Positions 1 to 7,859 are shown, counted from the first letter of the stretch. The stretch: 64,000 nucleotides of DNA from Gilliamella sp. App6-5 (GCF_001690525.1 NZ_LZGT01000019.1:28860-92859), one strand, 5' to 3'. A program made the numbers and translations. Notes: a model not told the origin generated them from the letters alone.

Positions 1-741
1 GAGCAAAAAAAAATCGCTGTTACAACGGCAATTGGAGAATATCAGGCTTCGCCAGTTGAACTACTGAGTATACACCTTGCGTCGATTTTATTTGGCAAAC
101 ATGAACAGCTACCCGTTATTGAATTACCCGCAACTAGCAAAGAAGTTCACCCTAATACGGTTACGCTTTATTATTCGGGTGATGGTGGCTGGCGTGATTT
201 AGATAAGGTATCAGCCGAGTATATGGCTTCCCACGGTTATTCGGTAGTGGGGGTTGATGCATTAAAACTATTTTGGCAACATCGTTCGGTTGAACGTAGT
301 GCAAAAGATCTTGCTTACTTAATGCAACAATATCGTGAAAAATGGGGAACAACCCGTTTTGTGCTTGCTGGGTATTCATTTGGCGGAGATATATTACCTG
401 CACTTTACAACCGTTTATCAAGCGCAGATCAAAATAGCGTTCAAGCCATTGTGATGATCGCATTTTCAAAAAATGCTAATTTTGAAATTGAAATCAGTGG
501 TTGGCTTGGTCAATCGGGTAACGAAATGAAAACAGCTCCAGAAGTCAATAACATTCCTGCCAGCAAACTATTTTGTATTTATGGTGAAGAAGAAATAGAT
601 GATACTGGATGCTTACAACCAGAAATGAAAGGAGAAACATTTAAATTACCCGGTGGACACCATTTCGATGAAAATTATGAACATTTGGGTAAAGTTATCA
701 TGGATGCCATTGATAAAAAAATGCAGCCATTCGATTCGTAA
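1..741 (+). CDS. AcvB/VirJ-family protein, 5' end outside the window
   Basis: The reading frame is open from base 1 to the stop at 741, so this is the C-terminal ~246 residues of a longer protein. It contains a Tyr-Tyr-Ser-Gly-Asp-Gly-Gly-Trp motif followed about 65 residues later by Gly-Tyr-Ser-Phe-Gly-Gly-Asp, a nucleophile-elbow-like serine, and a late Gly-Gly-His-His that could supply the catalytic histidine. This is the alpha/beta-hydrolase layout of the VirJ domain of Agrobacterium AcvB/VirJ, periplasmic proteins some of which hydrolyse aminoacyl-phosphatidylglycerol. Family assignment rests on these motifs; the substrate is unknown. A shorter ATG at 223 exists but would cut off the first motif, so it is unlikely to be the start. 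A hairpin terminator follows at 768. Confidence 0.75.
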   Translation, partial: EQKKIAVTTAIGEYQASPVELLSIHLASILFGKHEQLPVIELPATSKEVHPNTVTLYYSGDGGWRDLDKVSAEYMASHGYSVVGVDALKLFWQHRSVERSAKDLAYLMQQYREKWGTTRFVLAGYSFGGDILPALYNRLSSADQNSVQAIVMIAFSKNANFEIEISGWLGQSGNEMKTAPEVNNIPASKLFCIYGEEEIDDTGCLQPEMKGETFKLPGGHHFDENYEHLGKVIMDAIDKKMQPFDS

Positions 742-767
742 TACCAAAATGTTTTAAAAAATGATCA

Positions 768-789
768 AACAGGCGCTAATGCGCCTGTT
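768..789. terminator. Bidirectional hairpin between convergent genes
   Basis: AACAGGCGC (768-776), loop TAAT, GCGCCTGTT (781-789): a perfect 9-bp stem between two convergent genes, with A-rich and T-rich flanks. Likely a shared intrinsic terminator. Confidence 0.75.
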
Positions 790-813
790 CATATTCAATT
801 TAGCAAAAACGGC

Positions 814-1710
814 TTATTTTCTTTTTACGCTGATTTTGCCTTCTGATAATAACACGCCACAAAGCGTAAACAATGTCCCAATAGCGGCAATCCAAGTAAA
901 CGGCTCATGCAAAATCACAACGGCAGCGATAATAGTAAGAATCGGAACCAAATATAAATAAATACTAATTTTAACTGCTCCTACTAATTTAACGGCATAA
1001 TTCCAAGATGCAAAGCAAATTGCCGAAGCGCCAACACCCAAAAACAAAAAATTACAAAGGTTAACAGTATTGGTAAAACGTGATAAATCCCATTGAAAGT
1101 CAAAGAATGGCAATACAGGAAGCATCAACATCAAACCATAAAAAAAGAATCTTCTTGTTAATAAAATTGTATTGTAACCATAATTGCTACTCTTTTTTAC
1201 TAAAATTGAATAACAAGCCCAAAACAAACAAGCTAACATAGTCAGCAGATCACCAAGGGGATTTAGCGAAAGCACAAACTGCCCATTAAAACTAATTAAT
1301 CCAACGCCTACAATTGCAAATAAACACCCAATATAAAAGCGTTTAGGTGGTGTTTCGGCCTTCAAAAAGAATATCGATAATATTGCAGTAAATATTGGTG
1401 CTAACGTGGTAATCACTCCAACATTAGACGCCGTTGTATAAGTTAATGCAATATTTTCACACAAAAAGTAACAAGTTACCCCACAAAGCCCGACGCATAA
1501 AAACATACACTCTTGCTTAACGCCCTGCCAAGCCAAAAAACGTGGCGATAATATCCAAAGAGTTAGATAACCAAGTCCAAATCGAAAAAACAAGATCTCA
1601 ACCGGTTTAAAATCAATTAATAATATCTTAGTTGCGATAAATGTTGTTCCCCAAAGAAACACTGTCATTAAGGCAATTAAGTGTCCTTGTGTCCTGCTTG
1701 AAAATAACAT
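814..1710 (-). CDS. DMT/EamA-family transporter
   Basis: A 298-residue, very hydrophobic protein made of two EamA-like halves of about five membrane segments each, the standard size of bacterial drug/metabolite exporters. The N-terminal half starts with MLFSSRTQGHLIALMTVFLW and has the typical ATKILL and PVEILFFRFG stretches; the second half has the small-residue-rich segment GASAICFASW. Such proteins sit in the inner membrane and export amino acids or other metabolites; the substrate cannot be told from sequence. It is convergent with the upstream hydrolase and appears to be a single-gene transcript. Confidence 0.85.
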   Translation of the reverse strand: MLFSSRTQGHLIALMTVFLWGTTFIATKILLIDFKPVEILFFRFGLGYLTLWILSPRFLAWQGVKQECMFLCVGLCGVTCYFLCENIALTYTTASNVGVITTLAPIFTAILSIFFLKAETPPKRFYIGCLFAIVGVGLISFNGQFVLSLNPLGDLLTMLACLFWACYSILVKKSSNYGYNTILLTRRFFFYGLMLMLPVLPFFDFQWDLSRFTNTVNLCNFLFLGVGASAICFASWNYAVKLVGAVKISIYLYLVPILTIIAAVVILHEPFTWIAAIGTLFTLCGVLLSEGKISVKRK

Positions 1711-1992
1711 AATAATTCTCTCTGCTCACATAACGATTTCGCAAGCCAAGCACAGCTTATTGCCTAATCTATTATTAAAAATAATGATACTCAAAATAGT
1801 TTTAAACAATTTTTTGTAAAAGCTTGATAACGAATAAAAAGCGCTATTTAAATAACCAAAATTTTAGCCATACTATCTTTCTGCCTATATAAGCGCAAAT
1901 GATTTCTAGCAAAAATAATAAAAAAACTAGCGCCAACGGTTAATAATAAATAGAGGATTTAATAAATTGCTTTAGAGGGGAAAAGATAAGAC

Positions 1993-2022
1993 AAAAAAAA
2001 TCCACTCGAATATTCGAGTGGA
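1993..2022 (-). terminator. Orphan intrinsic terminator read leftward
   Basis: TCCACTCGAA, TA, TTCGAGTGGA (2001-2022) is a perfect palindrome; read on the minus strand it is followed by eight T (1993-2000), a textbook rho-independent terminator. No protein gene lies upstream of it on that strand for more than 1.5 kb. Confidence 0.8.
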
Positions 2023-2100
2023 AGGCAAAAAATGAAAAACGTAATCTGTTAATATAGACAGATTAAACGGCAAAAAGTTCAATTTAATTTCATATATTTT
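1993..2100 (-). ncRNA. Candidate small RNA ending at the orphan terminator
   Basis: On the minus strand, a hairpin (ACAGATTA pairing region, 2042-2065) is followed by a U-rich linker and then the strong terminator hairpin with its U8 tail. This is the usual 3' organisation of Hfq-dependent small RNAs. AT-rich promoter-like sequence lies just upstream (about 2095-2130), but no single -35/-10 pair stands out. The 5' end is a guess. It could also be a terminator left over from a lost gene. Confidence 0.3.
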
Positions 2101-2261
2101 TTATATATTTAAGCAAAAACAACTAACAATTTGATTTTAAATACAAATTATTTTTTTAAATATTTAAAAATAGTTATAAATATTATAAAACTTGCTCATT
2201 CACATTAATCAAAATACAAAATGATCAGACTGTCATATACCTAATTTGTAAAAAACGTGGT

Positions 2262-3211
2262 TATGCCACATCACCATAAAAATCCCTATGCTTTCAACTT
2301 GCCTATTCATTTATTAGCTGGCAGGTTTTGTGAATATTTGATTGATACCATGGTTATTACACGATCTAATAAATACTGCAAAGTCGCAATGGATCACGAA
2401 ACGGTATAGAATCCTGAATATTTTTTACAAAAAATATAACCTGAAAAGCAAACATCACATCTTCACTAAAGCCCTTATCGCTTTCAGTTTGCCTATTCAT
2501 TTATTAGCAGGCAGGTTTTGTGAATGTTTGATTGATACCATGGTTATTACGCGATCTAATAAATACTGCAAAGTCGCAATGGATCACGAAACGGTATAGA
2601 ATCCTGAATATTTTTTACAAAAAAATATAACCTGAAAAGCAAACATCATATCTTCATTAAAGCCCTTATCGCTTTCAGCTTGCCCATTCATTTGTTAGCA
2701 GGCAGGTTTTATGGATGTTTGATTAATACCATGGTTATTACGCGATCTAATAAATAAATACTGCAAAGTCGCAATGGATCACGAAACGGTATAGAATCCT
2801 GAATATTTTTTACAAAAAAATATAACCTGAAAAGCAAACATCACATCTTCATTAAAGCCCTTATCGCTTTCAGCTTGCCTATTCATTTGTTAGCAGGCGG
2901 GTTTTGTGAATGTTTGATTGATACCATGGTTATTACACGATCTAATAAATAGAGACTGCAAATTCTCAAATAACCGCGAAACGGTATAGAATCCTGAATA
3001 TTTTTTACAAAAAAATATAACCTGAAAAGCAAATATCACATCTTCATTAAAGCCCTTATCGCTTTCAGCTTGCCCATTCATTTATTAGCAGGCAGTTTTT
3101 GTGAATGTTTGATTGATACCATGGTTATTACACGATCTAATAAATAGAGACTGCAAATTCTCAAATAACCGCGAAACGGTATAGAATCCTGAATATTTTT
3201 TACAAAAATAT
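2262..3211. repeat. Five tandem copies of a ~190-195-bp unit
   Basis: A direct tandem array. The landmark CTTTCA(A/G) recurs at 2291, 2481, 2672, 2867 and 3062 (spacings 190, 191, 195, 195), and ATCCTGAATATTTTTTACAA recurs at 2411, 2601, 2796, 2991 and 3186. Copies differ by point changes and small indels; the last two share an AGAGACTGCAAATTCTC variant replacing the AGTCGCAATGGATCAC form of the first three. Short ORFs found inside on either strand simply follow the repeat and are not genes. The end of each unit resembles a short dispersed repeat found elsewhere in the window. The array ends about 355 bp before the tmRNA promoter. Confidence 0.9.
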
Positions 3212-3269
3212 AGCTTGAAATCAGGCTTTTTTAGCACGTTATATATGGTCAAACGTCTGAAACATTGTA

Positions 3270-3395
3270 GCGGTGATTTTTCTTTATGATATCAACGCCA
3301 TATCGCCTATCTGTGATTTGGCATTAGTTTTGTTTTTTTATATCTATTTATAACTTATAACATTCGTTTCTCAAATTACAGTAAATAACGCGATT
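3270..3395 (+). repeat. Degenerate dispersed repeat, family 2, copy A
   Basis: Shares with 61374-61485 a T-rich block containing TTTCTTTATG, then TTTTTTATATCTAT, then CTCAAATT, CAGTAAA and CGC in the same order and nearly the same spacing. A shorter relative lies at 60586-60660. No coding capacity is seen. Confidence 0.5.
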
Positions 3396-3432
3396 AATTC
3401 CGAAACCTAATTTAACTGTTACAAACTTTATT

Positions 3433-3474
3433 TTTATACTGAAACACATAGTTACCTGAAACTTTTTTACAAAA
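3433..3474 (+). repeat. Short dispersed intergenic repeat, copy 1
   Basis: Reads TTTATACTGAAACACATAGT then TACCTGAAACTTTTTTACAA; near-identical copies at 30557, 50982 and (inverted) 60402. Confidence 0.75.
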
Positions 3475-3565
3475 TTAAAATGGGTAAATTTTGATTAAAT
3501 AGCAAGCCTAAAACGATCGCGATATACTCCGCTCAAAAATCGGGCTAACTCAGTTCTTGCCTAAC

Positions 3566-3594
3566 TTGTATTCCATCTTGAATTCACCTATAAT
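3566..3594 (+). promoter_or_regulatory. Sigma-70 promoter of ssrA
   Basis: TTGTAT (3566-3571), 17-bp spacer, perfect TATAAT (3589-3594), about 35 bp before the mature tmRNA 5' end at 3629. Position and spacing fit a strong housekeeping promoter. Confidence 0.7.
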
Positions 3595-3628
3595 GCCCTG
3601 ATATTGTGCTTAGGTACAATTCACAATT

Positions 3629-3993
3629 GGGGCTGATTCTGGATTCGACGGGATTTGCGAAACCCAAGGTGCATGCCGAGGTGCGGTAGGCCTCGTAAAT
3701 AAACCGCAAAAAAATAGTCGCAAACGACGAAAACTACGCACTAGCAGCTTAATAACCTGTATAGAGCCTTCTCTCCCTAGCCTCCTCTCGTAGGACGGGG
3801 ATCAAGAGGAGTCAAACCCAAACGAGATCGTGTGGAAGCCTTGCTTGGGGCGGAAGCATTAAATTTAATCAAGCTAGTTTATCAGTGGCGTGTTTGTTCG
3901 CAGCGGGTAGATGAAATTCAAAAACAAACTACGCATGTAGTACCGAGGATGTAGAGATTTCGGACGCGGGTTCAACTCCCGCCAGCTCCACCA
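3629..3993 (+). ncRNA. ssrA: tmRNA (transfer-messenger RNA)
   Basis: Begins GGGGCTGATTCTGGATTCGA and ends with a T-arm-like GGTTCAACTCCCGCC and acceptor GCTCCACCA, pairing with the 5' end as in alanyl tmRNAs. The resume ORF at 3720-3752 encodes ANDENYALAA followed by TAA, the degradation tag that SsrA/SmpB adds to proteins on stalled ribosomes. Length ~365 nt is usual for gammaproteobacteria. The 3' end is the attachment site of the adjoining island. Confidence 0.98.
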
Positions 3994-3996
3994 CTT
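3971..3996 (+). repeat. attL-like site: tmRNA 3' end
   Basis: The 26 bases covering the T-arm to just beyond CCA match 7612-7637 at 24 of 26 positions. A P4-type integrase remnant lies directly inside. This is the classical insertion point of islands in ssrA. Confidence 0.8.
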
Positions 3997-4039
3997 AGTC
4001 CTTTGTCATCCGCATTAAGTTAAATTTATAAATAAATTT

Positions 4040-4348
4040 TTACTTAACATACAATTCAGATGTATCTAATTTAAATTCATCATAAATATCAAGTTTTTTC
4101 ATAATATGCGCTAAAACTTGATTAATAGTTCGCATTCCAACTAATAACTCATCCATATAAATATCTGGATGTAATCGCGATGAATTGTAACCTAAGCTTT
4201 CCTTTTCTGCTTTACAGCCCAATTCATCGTTTGAATCATAAACTAAATTAAGAAGTTCTGCCCTCAATGGCATACCAGCCTTAAATGCATTTTCTTTCAC
4301 GAAATTCAACCAATTAACATAATCATTATTAACTTGATACTTAAACAT
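4040..4348 (-). CDS. Hypothetical protein in the tmRNA island
   Basis: About 102 residues if started at the ATG at 4348 (MFKYQVNND...). An ATG at 4426 gives 128 residues, but that extension runs antisense into the integrase remnant and looks non-coding. The protein is charged and mostly helical in appearance, with no signal peptide, membrane segment or motif that I recognise. It lies convergent with the broken integrase, as cargo genes of ssrA islands often do. The ribosome-binding site for either start is weak, so it may be a truncated gene. Confidence 0.45.
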   Translation of the reverse strand: MFKYQVNNDYVNWLNFVKENAFKAGMPLRAELLNLVYDSNDELGCKAEKESLGYNSSRLHPDIYMDELLVGMRTINQVLAHIMKKLDIYDEFKLDTSELYVK

Positions 4349-4374
4349 TTTGATATTTATTGGGAAAAAGCATA

Positions 4375-4740
4375 TCTCTACTGAACAAATGAAAGCCCCA
4401 AAAGCCCACAATGTGCGCTTATCCAATGAAACTTTAAGGTTATTAGCACAAAAACTACTAGGGAGTAATAGTGAATATGTGTCTCCTAACCGTATTAAAC
4501 ATAATGAACCACTTAATCCCCAAAAAACTAACGCCGCAAGCGTATAGGCTACGGAGGTCAGCTAGTAGCACATGGCTTACGCTCTATCGCTATTACCATC
4601 AATGAACGAAGCCAAATTTAAACCCGATATGATTGAAGTAGTATTAGCACATAACAATAAAAACAAAGTAAGACTAGCCTATAACGCTCAACTTATATAG
4701 CGCAATTCAAAGAATTAATGATTTGGCGTGGGAAAAACGG
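4375..4740 (+). pseudogene. Remnant of a P4-type tyrosine recombinase (island integrase)
   Basis: Translation in switching frames gives the C-terminal catalytic domain of P4-like integrases. First comes MKAPKAHNVRLS and the SEYVSPN strand (frame of 4350). Then GYGGQLVAHGLRSIA, containing the His-X-X-Arg motif, in another frame (HGLR codons from 4571). Then VLAHNNKNKVRLAYN with the putative nucleophile Tyr at 4680-4682, back in the first frame. At least two frameshifts and several stops are present, and the N-terminal half is missing. It sits just downstream of the tmRNA in the orientation expected for an ssrA-integrating element. The island can no longer excise with its own enzyme. Confidence 0.8.
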
Positions 4741-4800
4741 GTTTATAAAAATTAGATATGAGCGTTAATAAAGCCCCTATATAGGGCTATTTATTCATAA

Positions 4801-5499
4801 TTATACTTTTTTTTTCAAAAATTCTAGCTGTTTTTCACTTAAAATAACTTGCTCTTTTGATAGGTAATCAGTATTTGTTTCAATTATAGTTACTTTTTGT
4901 GTACTACCATTTTTATATGAGATCCTAACTAAGCGAGAAAATGCACCTTGATTAATCCATAAATCCTCATAAGTATTAATTCTCGCTTCATAGAAAAAGC
5001 AAAACTTTAATTTTCGTTGTTTATTATAACTTTTACTTGGCAAATAGTTTATTAGGGTTACATAAACATAGGGTAAGAGTTGAGGATTAAGATTTGTATA
5101 TTCGTAAATATTGAGTTTTTTTGCTTCATTAAGAATTGACAAAAACTCTGAAAAGTCAAAGAATGGAACAATTTCTTTCAACCTTTCCCAAATTTTACCT
5201 ATATTTTCTTTAGCAAAATTAAGGTTTTTTTGTCGTATTTCTGCGTTTTGTTTTGTTATTGGCAAGTTACCGTAGGATCTTTTATTTGCTTCTTTTGTTG
5301 GGCAATAATATTCATCATTGTGATAAAAATGCCCATCATCCTTTTGTTTTCCTGCTCTGACTTTCAGATGCCTTTCACAAACAGGACAGCGAGCACCTGG
5401 CGCATCATTAGGTTTTTGAAAATTATGATCTAATGCAAATTTTAGGTATTCCGTATAAGAAATTAGCTTATTATTATATGGATGTAATGCACTAAACAT
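4801..5499 (-). CDS. Zinc-finger-like protein of unknown function
   Basis: 232 residues, with a well placed AAGGAG ribosome-binding site before the ATG at 5499. The N-terminal part has Cys38-X2-Cys41 and a downstream His57/His60/Cys66 group (GHFYHNDEYYC), a metal-binding arrangement that vaguely recalls the N-terminal zinc domain of CoiA-like competence/nuclease proteins. The rest is charged, ends in a lysine-rich tail, and has no recognisable catalytic motif. It lies in the tmRNA island downstream of an IS3 remnant. A DNA-interacting or defence role is conceivable, but nothing visible proves it. Confidence 0.6.
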   Translation of the reverse strand: MFSALHPYNNKLISYTEYLKFALDHNFQKPNDAPGARCPVCERHLKVRAGKQKDDGHFYHNDEYYCPTKEANKRSYGNLPITKQNAEIRQKNLNFAKENIGKIWERLKEIVPFFDFSEFLSILNEAKKLNIYEYTNLNPQLLPYVYVTLINYLPSKSYNKQRKLKFCFFYEARINTYEDLWINQGAFSRLVRISYKNGSTQKVTIIETNTDYLSKEQVILSEKQLEFLKKKV

Positions 5500-5565
5500 T
5501 TTATTCTCCTTGTTATATTAAGCTCTTTTAAATTCTGAAATGGCAACATATATTCAATCAAAAAA

Positions 5566-5750
5566 TTAAGAGCTGTCTGTTTTTTAAACTCAACTGTAGG
5601 CAAGTAGCCTAACGACGAATATAACTCTGTTATTATTATACCAATATGCATATGCAGAAAAAGAATGTTATAACTCCATAGCCGAGATGAGGAATTGACC
5701 TTTATAAACTCCGTTTAATCGTTTTAAATGTCGCTTCCACCACCGCTATA
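5566..5750 (-). pseudogene. IS3-family transposase (OrfB) remnant
   Basis: On the minus strand, ELYSSLGYLPTVEFKKQ matches the C-terminal signature of IS3-family OrfB proteins (HSSLGYLSPVEFE-like). Just upstream, in another frame, AVVEATFKTIKRSL resembles the NA-VES-FKTLK-EL segment around the last catalytic Glu. Stops and frameshifts separate the two, and no terminal repeats were found. It lies between two island genes. Confidence 0.6.
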
Positions 5751-5825
5751 GGTAAATAACGATAAAAAAGAGCTTAATCCTATTAAGTCATTTTGTTATA
5801 TCGACTTATTTATTAATAGCTAAGT

Positions 5826-6500
5826 TTATTTCTCTGCTTCAACAATATTAAATACAGGTGGAATTGTTAACTTAATCGAATAACATTGCGCATTGTTTTT
5901 TCTAATATAAACAACGTCCTTATATTTTTCCCCACAGTCAGAAACAGGGTAAGCATCAGCGATAATACAATAATCCCTCAACAAATCTTCTGCATAAGAT
6001 AATGGCATAATTAGGCTAAACATACCTATCATCACAAATCGAGCAAAGCAAAATTCAAGTGATTGTGTATTTCTCTGATACTTAGAGGTAAAAAAACTAA
6101 GAAAGCCCCACCAATAAGATTTTATTTCATAAGAAACAAAATAATATAGAAAAATTAAGATAATACCAAGATACAATGCAACTAACGTCGCATATATACT
6201 AACTGAGTAATTTAAATACTCCGGATGGATGCCATAAATATAGCTTAATGACTTTTCAGCATAAATGCGGGAAAAAAAGAATAATACACCAAAACCAAGT
6301 AATATCCATTTTTTTATACGAGATAGTAATCGTTTATAATGCGTAACAATATAAATAGTAGTAGGGATATAAAAAATAACTTCAGCAATAAAATAATATT
6401 GATTAAATATAAAATAAAGTATTATAAAACAAAAAAATATACATAATGGTGTGTTCAAAAATCGGTTTTTATTTAAATAAGTACTTATATTCTTCCACAT
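5826..6500 (-). CDS. Integral membrane protein of unknown function
   Basis: 224 residues with about five hydrophobic segments (roughly residues 18-35, 37-52, 65-82, 100-125 and 150-168), rich in Phe, Tyr and Ile. The soluble C-terminal tail of ~55 residues contains two Cys (ADAYPVSDCG and NNAQCYS) that could pair outside the inner membrane. No family recognised. It starts 34 bp after the nuclease-like gene ends on the same strand, so the two are probably co-transcribed. Very AT-rich coding sequence. Confidence 0.6.
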   Translation of the reverse strand: MWKNISTYLNKNRFLNTPLCIFFCFIILYFIFNQYYFIAEVIFYIPTTIYIVTHYKRLLSRIKKWILLGFGVLFFFSRIYAEKSLSYIYGIHPEYLNYSVSIYATLVALYLGIILIFLYYFVSYEIKSYWWGFLSFFTSKYQRNTQSLEFCFARFVMIGMFSLIMPLSYAEDLLRDYCIIADAYPVSDCGEKYKDVVYIRKNNAQCYSIKLTIPPVFNIVEAEK

Positions 6501-6534
6501 AGTATTTTTTATTCCTAATATAGAGTTCTGCTTC

Positions 6535-7443
6535 TCACAACATCTGTTTTACCAAACTCATAATATATTCTAAGTTTTTGGTATCAGATACAGTTAACTC
6601 ATAATCACCAGTTGCCCAATGACCAACATTTGAAACGTCTTTTGTTAACTTTTTAGGATCATCAAGATTGCCTCTTTTGGCATTAATCCAGATTTTTAAT
6701 GATTTATTTTGTAAATGAATGGATACGATATTATTTTTGCCTTGTTTAAAAGCAACATAAAGTTTTTTAGGTGAGATGTCCAGCTCTGTCGATAAAGCTA
6801 AAATCGCATTTTTAAAGCTTTCGTAAAGTTCAAGTACATCATCAGATTTATTATTTAAATGGTAATCTTCATCATATACAACAAATCCTTTAGTCACTTT
6901 ATCTAATACGGAATCTTTTGTATGTTGTACTTGCTTAATACTTGGTGCTGACTTAGAACGTTTGATCGGGTTAATCAAAATTAAGTCGTTATCAAACCGT
7001 TTAATTTCCCACAGTTCTATCGCTAAATCTTTAAAGTTCGTCGACTGTTTTTGGTAGTCAGTAAAGGAAGGAGAAACAAAAATAATTTTACTTTGTGACC
7101 AGTCAATTTGATTACGTTTTAAATTCTCTTGACAAGATTCATTATACTCGACAATAAAATCAGCCTGATAATCAAGCATAAGATTTAAATAGGTCACTCC
7201 CTGATCGATAACACTAAAATTACGTTCACGTTTATATTCAATAATGACAAATGCATTCGCTTCGGTATCATAAGCTAAGGTGTCAATACGGTAATCTTTA
7301 ATTTTAAATTCAGATTTTACAAAGGTTAAATTACCAATAATATCTAAATTATGCTCAAATAATGATTGGATCTCTTTTTCTAGTCTGAATGGTTTTTCTT
7401 TTAAAATAGTTAATTTTTGACTTTTATTCGAGAAGATTTGCAT
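6535..7443 (-). CDS. PD-(D/E)XK nuclease-like protein with DUF5655-type C-terminus
   Basis: 302 residues from ATG 7443; an ATG at 7512 would add 23 residues, but relatives begin at the equivalent of MQIFSNKS and a GGGA sequence precedes 7443. The N-terminal domain has the nuclease core: RIDTLAYD (Asp54), FVIIEYKR (Glu69-X-Lys71) and then a DQG-X-X-Y motif (Gln81, Tyr85), as in RecB/NucS-like PD-(D/E)XK folds. The C-terminal ~110 residues, ending in GHWATGDYELTVSD and a short helix, match my memory of the DUF5655 domain. It probably acts on nucleic acid in the cytoplasm. It lies at the far end of the tmRNA island with a co-oriented membrane protein, a typical place for accessory defence or stress genes. 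Confidence 0.75.
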   Translation of the reverse strand: MQIFSNKSQKLTILKEKPFRLEKEIQSLFEHNLDIIGNLTFVKSEFKIKDYRIDTLAYDTEANAFVIIEYKRERNFSVIDQGVTYLNLMLDYQADFIVEYNESCQENLKRNQIDWSQSKIIFVSPSFTDYQKQSTNFKDLAIELWEIKRFDNDLILINPIKRSKSAPSIKQVQHTKDSVLDKVTKGFVVYDEDYHLNNKSDDVLELYESFKNAILALSTELDISPKKLYVAFKQGKNNIVSIHLQNKSLKIWINAKRGNLDDPKKLTKDVSNVGHWATGDYELTVSDTKNLEYIMSLVKQML

Positions 7444-7859
7444 CCTTATTCCCTGATTAACGGTATCATTTTTCATAGAATAAACGATTTCATATTTTTT
7501 TGCATTACGCATAAAAACAAAAGTATTATAAATATTAGCTCATTGGCACATGAATTTGACTACGAAAAAATTAAAATATTCTTATTTTTTAATCAATTCA
7601 ACATAAAATAATTCAACTCCCGCCAACACCACCACTTCAATATTCAGTAAGATTCTTTAAAACCACAAAAGCACACAAAACCAAGCAATAACATGCCTCA
7701 AAGACTGTTCTATTATTCTATAATCATCTGTAAGATGTATTATAAAACCAAATGTTTAGTTATACTATAAACAGCACAGTTTTAAGACTGCTGTTAAGAT
7801 AGCATTTCATTGCTTTTCAAATATGTTAAAATGCAAATAAATTAGGATAAGGAAATAAT
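7444..7859. other. Island edge and gene-free spacer
   Basis: Contains the att-like copy at 7612-7637 and an imperfect hairpin AACAGCA/TGCTGTT (7770-7795). No ORF is supported. Confidence 0.6.
7612..7637 (+). repeat. attR-like copy of the tmRNA 3' end
   Basis: Repeats the tmRNA 3'-terminal 26 bases of 3971-3996 with two substitutions (G to A and T to A in the acceptor part). Same orientation, so it marks the far boundary of the island. Confidence 0.85.

Larger units (their letters stand above)
1711..2261. other. Gene-free AT-rich intergenic region
   Basis: No credible ORF on either strand. The only clear structures are a perfect hairpin with a leftward T-run (1993-2022) and an inverted repeat TAATCTGT/ACAGATTA (2042-2065). 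They may belong to a small RNA read leftward. Confidence 0.6.

Noticed and set aside
761..961. 66-codon ORF antisense to the end of the DMT gene
   Set aside because: Starts inside the terminator hairpin and overlaps a good gene on the other strand.
2342..2599. 85-codon plus-strand ORF in the repeat array
   Set aside because: It spans two tandem repeat units and repeats itself; the reading frame is a consequence of the repeat, with no ribosome-binding site or family.
2890..3081. 63-codon minus-strand ORF in the repeat array
   Set aside because: Also follows one repeat unit; other copies are interrupted.
2262..3211. CRISPR array
   Set aside because: Units are ~190 bp and repeat along their whole length; there are no short repeats with unique spacers and no cas genes nearby.
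4350..4547. 65-codon ORF as an independent gene
   Set aside because: Its protein is the middle of a P4-type integrase whose rest continues in other frames; treated as pseudogene.
5463..5651. 62-codon ORF as a gene
   Set aside because: Contains the IS3 OrfB C-terminal signature and overlaps the start of a real gene; remnant only.
7770..7795. Hairpin AACAGCA/TGCTGTT as a terminator or riboswitch
   Set aside because: Imperfect inner stem, no T-run, and no known ligand-binding motif.
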